From CBDAPX01 sp965198725 (GTDB lineage Bacteria > Pseudomonadota > Alphaproteobacteria > Rhodobacterales > Rhodobacteraceae): a stretch of 64,000 bases of DNA. The notes beneath the pieces were generated by a model. That model saw only the letters and a list, made by a program, of their open reading frames with translations, was not told where the DNA came from and made no database searches. The stretch covers positions 2,480,001 to 2,544,000 of the forward strand of contig CBDAPX010000001.1 of NCBI GenBank assembly GCA_965198725.1, given 5' to 3'. This document shows, piece after piece, positions 24,824 to 33,374 of the stretch; positions within the stretch are counted from its first letter, which is position 1, and the number at the start of each line of letters is the position of its first letter. Both the position numbers and the translations under genes were made by a program.

Positions 24824-26044
24824 ATGAGCAGCCCGCAGGACAATCAGGTGCGCAAGCGCCGGGTGTTTTACATCCCGGGCTATGATCCTATTCATCCACG
24901 CCGCTATCGCGAATTGTACCGCAAAGAGGGCGCCGAGCAGGCGAAGATTTCCGGATACTCCCTTGATCTAAAAGCAAAATTGGCGGGCGAACAGTTCGGC
25001 TGGACCGTCGACGGCAGCATTGAAGGCGCGTCCGTGCAGACAGAATTCGATGTTCTGGTCTGGTCGGATATCGTCAAAAACAGCATGTCGAGCGGGATTT
25101 TGGCAACGTACGGTCAAATGCTGCGTACGGCTTGGGTCTACATGTCCAGTGGCGCGCTCTGGCGATTGATGAAGTTGCGAAAGGGGCCTGTGATTGCGGC
25201 TTTATATCCGGTTGGCGCGTTGCTGGCGCTGGCTCTGTTGACCGTTTTGCTGACGTGGGTCGGGGCGAAGATCGGGGGTGCTGTTGGTTCCTATGCTGCA
25301 GGGGCCGGGGCGGCCGTGGGCGCAATGATTGGATTTGCGACCATCCGCTGGGTCAAGGCGCAGGATGGCCGGTTTTACATCTTTTACCTGATGCATGATT
25401 ACAGCTATTCGGCCCGTTACAAGGGCGCCTGTCCGCCCGAGTTGGACCAACGCATTACTGATTTTGCCGAGCAGATTGGCGCGGCCTTATCCAGCGATGT
25501 GGATGAAGTTCTGGTTATAGGCCATTCATCTGGCGCGCATATTGCCGTTTCTGCGTTGACCCGGCTGATCCGATCGCAGACGTCCGAGGCGGACGCGACC
25601 CTCAGCTTTTTGTCGCTTGGTCAGGTCGTTCCAATGGTGTCCTTTCTGCCCGACGCGCAAGACCTGCGACGGGATCTGCAAACCTTGTCGGAAAGCTCGA
25701 ATTTGACATGGGTTGATGTCACGGCCCCCGGTGACGGCTGTGCTTTTGCGCTGTGTGATCCGGTTGCCGTATCTGGTGTCGCCACCGCAGAGAAAAAATG
25801 GCCATTGGTCCTGTCTGCTGCCTTTACGCAGACCTTGTCGCCGGATCGGTGGGCTGAGCTGCGCTGGCGCTTTTTTCGACTGCATTTCCAGTATCTGTGC
25901 GCCTTCGATCGTCCGGGCAGCTATGACTATTTCCGCATAACGGCGAGGCCGATGACACTGGGCGCGAGATATAAAGGACGAAAACCGTCCAAATCACGCA
26001 TCGATCATAGCGTGTCGAAATTCACCTCGGTTTTGGCGACATGA
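24824..26044 (+). CDS. membrane-associated alpha/beta-hydrolase-like protein
   Basis: A 406-residue protein of unknown function. A soluble N-terminal part opens with RRVFYIPGYDP, like the first strand and oxyanion region of a lipase. Two hydrophobic segments follow at about 121-147 and 152-173. The nucleophile elbow GHSSG (233-237, Ser235) is then seen, with candidate acid and histidine residues further on. The membrane hairpin is thus inserted between the first strand and the nucleophile. It overlaps the P450 gene by ATGA (26041-26044), so the two are made together. A membrane-bound lipid or ester hydrolase is the best guess. Confidence 0.65.
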   Translation: MSSPQDNQVRKRRVFYIPGYDPIHPRRYRELYRKEGAEQAKISGYSLDLKAKLAGEQFGWTVDGSIEGASVQTEFDVLVWSDIVKNSMSSGILATYGQMLRTAWVYMSSGALWRLMKLRKGPVIAALYPVGALLALALLTVLLTWVGAKIGGAVGSYAAGAGAAVGAMIGFATIRWVKAQDGRFYIFYLMHDYSYSARYKGACPPELDQRITDFAEQIGAALSSDVDEVLVIGHSSGAHIAVSALTRLIRSQTSEADATLSFLSLGQVVPMVSFLPDAQDLRRDLQTLSESSNLTWVDVTAPGDGCAFALCDPVAVSGVATAEKKWPLVLSAAFTQTLSPDRWAELRWRFFRLHFQYLCAFDRPGSYDYFRITARPMTLGARYKGRKPSKSRIDHSVSKFTSVLAT

Positions 26045-27405
26045 CGCTTCCACCCAAACCCCAAGCGCGGCCCAACAAGGTTTCTCTGCGCCAATACGCG
26101 CGGCTTTTTCGTCAGGATATCCTGTCCGCGCAACCTGCGCGGCTCTATCGCGCTTGGATGGCAGAGTTTCGGACGCCGTTTTTTCGGTCCTATCTGCTGA
26201 ACCAGCCCGATCTGGTGAACACTGTGTTGCGCGCGCGACCGGACGATTTTCCCAAATCCAGTCGGATCAGCGAGGGGTTGCGACCGCTATTGGGAGACAG
26301 CGTTTTCCTGACAAATGGCGAGACATGGAAACGGCAACGGCGCATCATTGATCCGGCGTTCGAAGGCGGGCGGCTGAAAGATACCTATCCGGCGATGTAC
26401 GCCTCTGCCGAGGCCGCTGTGGATCGATTGGCCGCGCAGGACGGGCAGGTGACCGAGATCGAAGAGGTGACCAGTCACGCTGCGGCTGACGTGATCTTTC
26501 GCACCTTGTTTTCCATTCCAATCGAACACCGGCTTGCGTCCGAAGTGTTCCATCTGTTTCGGGAGTATCAGCGCAGCCAGCCCATTCTCAATCTGGCGGC
26601 TTTTGTGCCTCTTCCCCGCTGGTTCCCGCGCTTTTTCAGCCGGCAAACCCGCGATACCGTGGCCAAAATTCGACAGTTGATCACGCAGTTGACCGAAGAA
26701 CGTATGGCCCAGATCCAAGCAGGCACCGCGCCGGATGATCTGGCGACCAAGATTATGACCACCGCCGATCCGGTCACCGGCGCGCGGTTTGATACCTCTG
26801 AAATGGTCGACCAAGTCGCCATCTTTTTCCTTGCGGGACATGAAACCAGCGCTTCAGCGTTGGCCTGGACGCTCTACCTGATGGCGCTTTACCCAGAATG
26901 GCAGGACAAGGTGGCGAAAGAAGCCGAAGCGCACCTTGGCGATCAGACGTTTTCCGGCGTTACCCGGTTGAAAATCAGCCGCGATGTTTTTCGTGAAGCC
27001 CTGCGGCTTTATCCGCCGGTGCCCATGATGGTCCGACAATCAACCTGCCCAGAGCAGTTTCGCGACCGCGATATTCCCAAGGGGTCGCAGATGGTGCTGA
27101 GCCCATGGCATCTGCATCGTCATGAACGGTTGTGGGACAACCCCGACGGGTTTGATCCGGATCGTTGGAAAACCGATAATGGCATTAAATGTCAAAGAGA
27201 GGCTTATATGCCGTTCTCTGCCGGTGCGCGGGTCTGCACAGGCGCAGGTTTTGCCATGGTCGAAGGGCCATTGCTTTTGTCGATGCTGCTGCGCTCTTAC
27301 CGGTTTGAAAGGGTTGAGGGCCGTGATCCGGTCCCGGTAGCTCATCTGACCGTGCGGGCAAAAGATGGTATATGGCTGCGCGTTACGGCGCGCGAACGGC
27401 CCTAG
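26041..27405 (+). CDS. cytochrome P450
   Basis: A 454-residue haem-thiolate monooxygenase. The I-helix oxygen-activation motif is AGHETSA, the K-helix ExxR is EALRLYPP, and the haem-binding loop FSAGARVCTG supplies the axial cysteine. The loop has Ser instead of the second Gly of the usual FGxGxR, and Ala instead of the next Gly. The N-terminus lacks a membrane anchor, so it is soluble and needs a ferredoxin and reductase, which are not encoded nearby. It is translationally coupled to the membrane hydrolase upstream, which points to a lipid-like substrate, but this is an inference. Its stop overlaps that of the convergent RHH gene. Confidence 0.93.
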   Translation: MTLPPKPQARPNKVSLRQYARLFRQDILSAQPARLYRAWMAEFRTPFFRSYLLNQPDLVNTVLRARPDDFPKSSRISEGLRPLLGDSVFLTNGETWKRQRRIIDPAFEGGRLKDTYPAMYASAEAAVDRLAAQDGQVTEIEEVTSHAAADVIFRTLFSIPIEHRLASEVFHLFREYQRSQPILNLAAFVPLPRWFPRFFSRQTRDTVAKIRQLITQLTEERMAQIQAGTAPDDLATKIMTTADPVTGARFDTSEMVDQVAIFFLAGHETSASALAWTLYLMALYPEWQDKVAKEAEAHLGDQTFSGVTRLKISRDVFREALRLYPPVPMMVRQSTCPEQFRDRDIPKGSQMVLSPWHLHRHERLWDNPDGFDPDRWKTDNGIKCQREAYMPFSAGARVCTGAGFAMVEGPLLLSMLLRSYRFERVEGRDPVPVAHLTVRAKDGIWLRVTARERP

Positions 27406-27638
27406 CCGCGATCTGTCAGTTTTGCCTGAAGGCGTTTGAGCACGAACAACCGAATGGCCGAGGCAAGCCCCAGGTCCAACCCACGCGCCGCGTCTATTTC
27501 CGCGGCCAGCACGTTGAGCGGTTTGCCGTCCTCTTGCGCGAGGTTTTTGAAAGCGTCCCAAAACTCATCCTCCAAAGACACGCTTGTGCGGTGACCTTGC
27601 AATGAAAGGGAGTGTTTCTTGGGGCGCCGGTCGGCCAT
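27402..27638 (-). CDS. small ribbon-helix-helix protein
   Basis: A 78-residue protein of the RHH_4 type. HRTSVSLEDEFWDAFKNLA is the beta strand and first helix of the ribbon-helix-helix fold, and the C-terminal helix (SAIRLFVLKRLQ) fits dimerisation. In related genomes I recall it close to fumC with a DUF4169 gene. Here a Hint-domain gene stands between it and fumC. ATG 27638 was chosen over 27674 because the conserved basic N-terminus starts there. It may bind DNA; targets are unknown. Confidence 0.78.
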   Translation of the reverse strand: MADRRPKKHSLSLQGHRTSVSLEDEFWDAFKNLAQEDGKPLNVLAAEIDAARGLDLGLASAIRLFVLKRLQAKLTDRG

Positions 27639-27642
27639 TGGG

Positions 27643-28725
27643 TCAGGCCGCCAGCAAATGCGCCTCGCGCACACTCAAGGACGGGTAACAGGATTTGCCA
27701 TATTTTTCAGGGGCTTCGGCAAGCTCTGGGAACAAGGCCAACAATTCCTGACGTGCCTCTTCCACAAGGGTTTGCAAGGACCATGCGCCGGGATGGAAGC
27801 TTTCGGAATAGAGACCATCGGCTTTGATCAATTCGTGGTTTTCAAAGAGGATGTGGACGTATTCAACGTCCTCGCATTCAAAGTCTTGCCAGATCGAGTA
27901 TCCGGTCACCAGCCCTTTGGCCGGGGCAAGTGTCAAAGGTTCCCCAAACAGCAATTCTGATCGGGATGTTTCGATTAAAATGCGATGCTGTGGAGAGACG
28001 CGTGACCGACGGGACGGCATGCCGCGACCGAGCGCGTCCGCCTCAAAAACCACTGGGCACAACGAGGGATGCGCCCGAAGTTCTTCTTTTGTCACCTTGC
28101 GCCTGAAAATCCAGCGGATCGGTTGCATGCCATTATCCCGCGTGGCGACGCGGTCCCCGATGACCAGATCGCCAATGCGGCACTCACCATTGTCTGTCAT
28201 GACCAGGGCATCCGACGTGAAACAGATTGTCGCCCCGTCGATCGTTGAATCCCCGTTTTCATCGGTAAACGGCTGGGGCAGGTAAATGTCCGGCAGGGTG
28301 AAGGGAAATTCGTCCTGACTGACCACATTGAAGGTACTGAACGTATAGGTCACGTTGGGGTCGAGAGGGGACGTTGGCAGATATCCGACCAGCGTCCCAT
28401 CAATCTCGAGCCGATACATTTCAAGGGAACTGCCGTCGCTGCCTGTCATCACAAGCTGGTTCTCGGCATAGATCGGCGCGCCCTGATCATTTGCCGGGAT
28501 GACATTGCTGAGCGTTACGCCGTCGCTTTCGAAAACAACGCCGGTTTGGTTGGTATCAAACCCGTCTTCATTGTCGCTGTAATCGCCGTCCAGATTGTTA
28601 TCATCGTCAGTGATTTCCACGACAAGGCGGTCGTCATCCGGGTCGAACGCGTTGGACAAAGTGACGGTACTGCCCGAAAAATTCAGGGCACTCGCCGTAT
28701 AGACGAAATACGAAACGGTGGGCAT
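27643..28725 (-). CDS. Hint-domain (hedgehog/intein-like) protein 1
   Basis: A 360-residue protein. The first 160 residues are acidic and rich in Asp/Asn (DDDNNLDGDYSDNEDG), suggesting a calcium-binding beta-rich extracellular region. The Hint domain follows: CFTSDALVMTDNGECRIGDL begins with Cys168, the expected autoprocessing nucleophile, then VIGDRVATRDNGMQPIRWI and SPQHRILI. There is no classical signal peptide, so type I secretion is possible; I saw no RTX nonapeptides. It is followed closely by the RHH gene. The function of these roseobacter Hint proteins is unknown. Confidence 0.85.
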   Translation of the reverse strand: MPTVSYFVYTASALNFSGSTVTLSNAFDPDDDRLVVEITDDDNNLDGDYSDNEDGFDTNQTGVVFESDGVTLSNVIPANDQGAPIYAENQLVMTGSDGSSLEMYRLEIDGTLVGYLPTSPLDPNVTYTFSTFNVVSQDEFPFTLPDIYLPQPFTDENGDSTIDGATICFTSDALVMTDNGECRIGDLVIGDRVATRDNGMQPIRWIFRRKVTKEELRAHPSLCPVVFEADALGRGMPSRRSRVSPQHRILIETSRSELLFGEPLTLAPAKGLVTGYSIWQDFECEDVEYVHILFENHELIKADGLYSESFHPGAWSLQTLVEEARQELLALFPELAEAPEKYGKSCYPSLSVREAHLLAA

Positions 28726-28842
28726 GCCTGCTGCCTCGAAACCTACTGCTCAATAAACGGCCGCCGTTGACCGGCGTGCTCGTGGTTTCAAGGTGTCATA
28801 AAAACGGCTGAAAAGTCAAAAACTTAATCATTTGCGAAGGAA

Positions 28843-28871
28843 TGCCCCGAAAGCTTGTGGCTTTCGGGGCA
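28843..28871 (-). terminator. hairpin terminator after fumC
   Basis: TGCCCCGAAAGC pairs perfectly with GCTTTCGGGGCA (12 base pairs) around a 5-base loop. The downstream tract on the minus strand is only moderately U-rich (ATTCCTT). Confidence 0.75.
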
Positions 28872-28883
28872 TAACCGTTGGGT

Positions 28884-30278
28884 CTAGCTTTTGGGCCCGA
28901 CCATCTGTTCGGGACGGACCACGCGGTCAAACGTTTCTTCGTCAACGAAGCCAAGCTTGATGGCTTCTTCTTTCAAAGTTGTGCCGTTCTTGTGCGCGGT
29001 TTTGGCGACCGTTGTTGCGTTGTCATAGCCAATCTCGGGTGCCAGGGCGGTGACCAGCATCAGGCTTTCGCGCATCAGTTTGTCAATGCGGGTCGCGTCT
29101 GCGCGCAGCCCGTCGACGAGGTTGTCAGTGAACGCAGAGGCCGCGTCGCCCAACAGCTGCATAGACTGCAGAACGTTGTAGGACATCATTGGTTTATAGA
29201 CGTTCAGTTCAAAATGGCCTTGTGATCCTGCAAGGCCGACGGCGGCGTCATTACCCATGACATGCGCGCACACCTGCGTCAGCGCCTCGCACTGGGTCGG
29301 GTTTACTTTGCCGGGCATGATGGACGAACCGGGTTCATTTTCCGGCAGGATCAGTTCGCCAAGGCCACAACGCGGACCGGACCCGAGGAACCGGATGTCA
29401 TTGGCGATTTTGAAAAGGCTGGCAGCGACAGTTTTCAAAGCGCCAGAGATTTCCACCATGGCGTCATGTGCAGCCAAGGCTTCGAATTTGTTGGGCGCGG
29501 TGACAAAGGGCAGGCCGGTGATATCCGCCATATTGCCGGCAACCATTTCGGCCCAGCCTTCTTTTGTGTTCAAACCGGTGCCAACCGCGGTACCGCCTTG
29601 CGCCAGTTCATAGATACGACCCAAAGCGTCTTTGACCCGCTGGATGCCCATTGCGACCTGATGCGAATAACCCGAAAACTCTTGGCTCAGCGTCAGCGGG
29701 GTTGCATCCTGTGTATGTGTCCGGCCGATTTTGATTATGCCTTCGAACTCGACGACTTTCGCCTCAAGCGCGGCATGCAGTTTTTCCAGCCCGGGCAACA
29801 GAACCGAATGGGCCGACATAGCAGCAGAAATGTGCATCGCGGTGGGGAACGTGTCGTTGGACGATTGTCCCATGTTGCAATGGTCGTTTGGGTGGACCGG
29901 CGTTTTGGACCCGATCTCGCCGCCCATGATCTCAATCGCGCGGTTGGCGATGACCTCATTGGCGTTCATGTTGGATTGCGTACCAGACCCGGTTTGCCAG
30001 ACGACCAGTGGGAAGTTGTCGTCAAACTTGCCATCCACAACTTCGCCCGCGGCCTGAATGATCGCATCTGCCTTGTCCGCATCCAGCGATCCCAGCTCTT
30101 TGTTTGCCATGGCGCAGGCTTTCTTGATCACGCCCAGAGCGCGCACGATCGCCACCGGCTGTTTTTCCCAACCGATGGGGAAATTCATGATCGACCGTTG
30201 TGTCTGTGCACCCCAATACTTGTCGGAAGGCACTTCAAGCGGGCCAAAGCTGTCTGTTTCAGTGCGGGTTTCGGCCAT
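28884..30278 (-). CDS. fumC: class II fumarate hydratase
   Basis: Converts fumarate and malate reversibly in the TCA cycle. It has 464 residues, the normal length for the oxygen-stable homotetrameric class. The superfamily signature GSSIMPGKVNP is present, as are SSNDTFPTAMH and GRTHTQDATPLTL, which line the active site. The stop is followed at once by a strong hairpin. Confidence 0.98.
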   Translation of the reverse strand: MAETRTETDSFGPLEVPSDKYWGAQTQRSIMNFPIGWEKQPVAIVRALGVIKKACAMANKELGSLDADKADAIIQAAGEVVDGKFDDNFPLVVWQTGSGTQSNMNANEVIANRAIEIMGGEIGSKTPVHPNDHCNMGQSSNDTFPTAMHISAAMSAHSVLLPGLEKLHAALEAKVVEFEGIIKIGRTHTQDATPLTLSQEFSGYSHQVAMGIQRVKDALGRIYELAQGGTAVGTGLNTKEGWAEMVAGNMADITGLPFVTAPNKFEALAAHDAMVEISGALKTVAASLFKIANDIRFLGSGPRCGLGELILPENEPGSSIMPGKVNPTQCEALTQVCAHVMGNDAAVGLAGSQGHFELNVYKPMMSYNVLQSMQLLGDAASAFTDNLVDGLRADATRIDKLMRESLMLVTALAPEIGYDNATTVAKTAHKNGTTLKEEAIKLGFVDEETFDRVVRPEQMVGPKS

Positions 30279-30453
30279 CGGGCAACTCCATTGATTGACT
30301 TAGACAGCGGTTTAAAGCTGGGGACATATCAGTGCAATACAACATCGCGGCGTGATGCAACCAGAGCAGCCAACCTGCAAAGGCCTGTTCGTAAATGCAC
30401 CAAATTGACCATGGGGCCTCGGACCACTATCTGTTAGGAACAATGGTGTTCCT

Positions 30454-31035
30454 ATGGGCAGGCTTATGTTGACGCGATCTATCCGATTTACCCGGTTTAT
30501 TCCCGGTTCCTTTGCCCTGCTTCTGGCCGGTGCGCTGTACGTGGCTTCTGTGTCTCCTGGGCTCGCGGCAGAGATTGAGCCCTTTCTCGGCAGCTATGCT
30601 GGAAGCGCCGAAGTGGATCGCGATGGAACGGCCGAAAAACGCGATCTGAGCGTGGATATCACCGAAACGCGGGACGGGTTTATCGTGGCTTGGGTGTCGA
30701 CAACGTACCGCCCAGACGGACGGGTAAATGAATCTGCCTACGAGATTGGGTTTCAGCCGACGGACCGCGAAGGCATTTATTCAGCGGCACAAAAAAGGAA
30801 TGTCTTTGGCCATAGCGTTCAGCTGGACCCGATGAAAGGCGAACCTTTTGTCTGGGGTCGTATCATGGACGACACTCTGACGGTGTTTTCTTTGTTCGTG
30901 AACACAGACGGCGGATACCAGATGCAGGAATATAACCGTACCTTGGCCGATGGCGGTTTGGACCTGAACTATAATAGCATCGCAAACGGCGGCGAGGTTG
31001 TGCGCGTTATCGACGCCTTCCTCGCGCGCGAATAG
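30454..31035 (+). CDS. secreted protein of unknown function
   Basis: A 193-residue protein with a signal peptide: basic N-terminus, hydrophobic core FALLLAGALYVASVS and a probable cleavage after GLAA (about residue 38), unusually far in. The mature part is beta-rich and has no motif that I recognise. Starting at ATG 30466 would shorten the N-terminus by four residues and has a better ribosome site (GGGCAGG). Its stop is one base from that of the convergent sspB gene. Confidence 0.65.
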   Translation: MGRLMLTRSIRFTRFIPGSFALLLAGALYVASVSPGLAAEIEPFLGSYAGSAEVDRDGTAEKRDLSVDITETRDGFIVAWVSTTYRPDGRVNESAYEIGFQPTDREGIYSAAQKRNVFGHSVQLDPMKGEPFVWGRIMDDTLTVFSLFVNTDGGYQMQEYNRTLADGGLDLNYNSIANGGEVVRVIDAFLARE

Positions 31036-31036
31036 G

Positions 31037-31519
31037 TTATTTCCGGAAGCTGTCCAAAGATACAACGTCGGCGTCTGCGGTTGTCGGCGCGATGTCTTCT
31101 TTGAGCGCGGTCAAAACCGGGCGTTCATCCGTGTTTGTTTCGTCAGTTTCCGCATCGGTGTCTTCGTCGGCGTTTTCGAACCGAAGGCCGAATTCAACTG
31201 ATGGATCAACAAAGGTCTTGATCGCATCATACGGGATATACAGCGGCTCTGGGCTGTCGCCAAAGTTCAAAGTAACCGCGAACCCCTCATCTCCGACATC
31301 CAGATTGTCGAACCAGTGCTGCATGACAACCGTCATCTCTTCGGGATAACGATCTGACAACCAATCCGCCAGATGCGCGTCCGGATGTGATGTGTCAAAG
31401 GTGATGAAAAAATGATGCAGGCCAAGCAAACCATTTTCTGCAACGTCTTGCAAAACGGTTTTGATCAATCCGCGCATAGCGGCGTGCATCAGGTTTCCGT
31501 AATCGATGTCGCGGGACAT
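31037..31519 (-). CDS. sspB: SspB-family ClpXP adaptor (alpha type)
   Basis: A 160-residue adaptor that delivers ssrA-tagged peptides to ClpXP. The folded domain covers about 1-115, with VTLNFGDSPEPLYIPYDAIKTF as its conserved strand-turn region. A flexible acidic linker follows (ENADEDTDAETDETN), and the short C-terminal VVSLDSFRK matches the ClpX-binding tail. ATG 31519 begins the conserved domain. Its client, the tmRNA, is encoded 1.5 kb away. Confidence 0.9.
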   Translation of the reverse strand: MSRDIDYGNLMHAAMRGLIKTVLQDVAENGLLGLHHFFITFDTSHPDAHLADWLSDRYPEEMTVVMQHWFDNLDVGDEGFAVTLNFGDSPEPLYIPYDAIKTFVDPSVEFGLRFENADEDTDAETDETNTDERPVLTALKEDIAPTTADADVVSLDSFRK

Positions 31520-31594
31520 TTTGGTTCCTCGTCTTGGCACCTCCACAATAGGTGTTTTCGGTGGAAACAAAAGACCAATGGTTCAAATTCTGGT

Positions 31595-32848
31595 TTACAC
31601 CGACGTGACCAAAACACCCGCAGCCGCCATAAGCGGCAAAACCGCGAATAGCCCCAGTTTGAAGCGCAATAAAAGCACCGCGGCCGTAATCGTCAGGACC
31701 AAGGCGCGCCAGTCAAAGCTGGCGATTTCGGGCCAAGGCATGCTGAACGGGCCAAGCTGATTTGTGGTGACATCTGCAAACAACACATGCAGGCCAAACC
31801 ACACCGACAGGTTCAGGATGACGCCAACCACGGCGGCCGTGATCGCTTGCAACGCGGACGAAAGCCGTGGCTTGGACGACAGGTATGTCAGATACGGACC
31901 GGTCAAAAAAATCCATAAGAAGCACGGGACAAAAGTGGCCCACAGTGCAACGGCCCCGGCCGCAAATGGCAAAAGTGTCCCGCCTTGGTTTTGCGCTGAT
32001 ACCATCGCCACAAATTGCGTCACGAGGATCAAGGGACCCGGTGTGGTTTCGGCCAGACCCAGCGCATCGATCATCTGGTTCGTGGTCAGCCAGCCGTAAT
32101 GCTCCACCGCTGTTTGGGTCATGTAGGCCAGAACGGCATAAGCCCCGCCAAAGGTGACGACGGCGAGTTTTGCAAAGAACCACCCCAGGTCGCTCAACAA
32201 CTCTTGGCCGGTTAATGACAGGGCAACCAACGGCGCGAGCCACAAGCAAAGCCAGAAACAGACCATGGTCCACGGAAAGGCGGGAAGGGCGGATGAGGAG
32301 GTGACGTCTTCGACAACGGCGGTCGAGGTTGCATAGCCCCAAATGGCGGCAGCAATGATCAACGCCGGAAAGGGCAGGTTGAGAAAGAAGATCCCTACAA
32401 AGCTGAGAAAGGCGATAACCCACGCGTCCTTGCGCGTCAGCGCCTTGGTCGCCACCCCTTGCAAGGCTTTGATCACGATGACGATGACTGCGGCCTTAAT
32501 GCCCAAGAAAGCCGACTGAACCCAAGGCAATTGACCGTAAATCACGTAAAGGCTCGCCAAAATCGCGATCACGATCGCACCGGGCAGAACAAAAAGCCCG
32601 CCCGCGATCAGCCCGCCAACCGTGCCCCGCAACCGCCATCCGGCATAGGTTGCCAGCTGCATCGCCTCGGGCCCCGGCAACAGCATGCAGAGCGATAGCG
32701 CCCTGAGATAAGTCTTTTCATCAATCCAATTGCGCGTCTCGACAAGCTCGCGATGCATCAAGGCAATTTGGGCGGCGGGACCACCAAAAGACAAAAGGCC
32801 GATGCGTCCGAAAACGATGCTCAACATGCGTAAGGATGGTGGGGGCAT
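31595..32848 (-). CDS. chrA: ChrA-type chromate efflux transporter
   Basis: A 417-residue inner-membrane protein built from two homologous CHR domains, as in long-chain ChrA. Each half has the FGGPxAQ-like motif: GLLSFGGPAAQIALMHRE near the N-terminus and AVVTFGGAYAVLAYMTQ in the second half. LLPGPEAMQLATY and ETTPGPLILVTQF are the paired PGP motifs. It exports chromate, probably with protons. No chrB regulator is seen nearby. ATG 32848 has a weak ribosome site, and ATG 32827 is an alternative. Confidence 0.9.
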   Translation of the reverse strand: MPPPSLRMLSIVFGRIGLLSFGGPAAQIALMHRELVETRNWIDEKTYLRALSLCMLLPGPEAMQLATYAGWRLRGTVGGLIAGGLFVLPGAIVIAILASLYVIYGQLPWVQSAFLGIKAAVIVIVIKALQGVATKALTRKDAWVIAFLSFVGIFFLNLPFPALIIAAAIWGYATSTAVVEDVTSSSALPAFPWTMVCFWLCLWLAPLVALSLTGQELLSDLGWFFAKLAVVTFGGAYAVLAYMTQTAVEHYGWLTTNQMIDALGLAETTPGPLILVTQFVAMVSAQNQGGTLLPFAAGAVALWATFVPCFLWIFLTGPYLTYLSSKPRLSSALQAITAAVVGVILNLSVWFGLHVLFADVTTNQLGPFSMPWPEIASFDWRALVLTITAAVLLLRFKLGLFAVLPLMAAAGVLVTSV

Positions 32849-32984
32849 CGGACCGCTCTTGGATATGCGCGAAGGTTGGTTGGGACATAATCGAGTTGCC
32901 AGCGCCGGTAAAGAAAAGACGATGTCGATCCGGTTTTCTCGTTCGTTTGTGGAAAGTGCAGGCTTCTGTTGCCAGGTGCCTGCG

Positions 32985-33262
32985 AACCCCGCCTAACGCG
33001 GCTAGGCGCTAGGGCTTAAAGTCGGTTCGACTCGAACTGCTTACGCAGCCAGAGCAACCGGAGCACGATTGTCGTTTGCAATTGTACTGTTTTCGCCGGT
33101 AACGGTGGCAGACAGCCGAGACAAAGCTAACCCCTTTAGACGTTCGTCGATCCTATTTCGGCCCCATGATCCTCAAACGAAGGATGTTTGGTGGAGCCGC
33201 CGGGTACCGCCCCCGGGTCCGATCCGCTTATTACGAGCGCGTTTATGTCCATAGTTCCGAAG
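32985..33262 (-). ncRNA. ssrA: circularly permuted two-piece tmRNA
   Basis: Rescues stalled ribosomes by adding a degradation tag. Read on the minus strand, an acceptor piece ends in CGGCTCC-A-CCA (CCA at 33191-33189) with a T arm CCGGG-GGCGGTA-CCCGG. An intervening stretch of about 23 bases follows, then a coding piece beginning GGGGCCGAAATAGG at 33165. The two pieces form the alanine acceptor stem GGGGCCG/CGGCTCC with a G3-U70 wobble. The tag frame at 33079-33041 encodes ANDNRAPVALAA followed by TAA. A pseudoknot-like hairpin region follows. The outer ends are approximate. Confidence 0.93.
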
Positions 33263-33374
33263 AACAGGGAAACATAAGCAGTCGAGCGACCAAGGAAAAG
33301 CCCAAAATCCAAAGATTGCGCCGCATGCATGCAGTCAGTAGCGTGAGGCGCAGCGTCAACGGAAAGGCCCCAGC

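Noticed and set aside
29262..30437. 391-codon plus-strand frame across fumC
   Set aside because: It is antisense to an unmistakable fumarase gene and its translation lacks domains.
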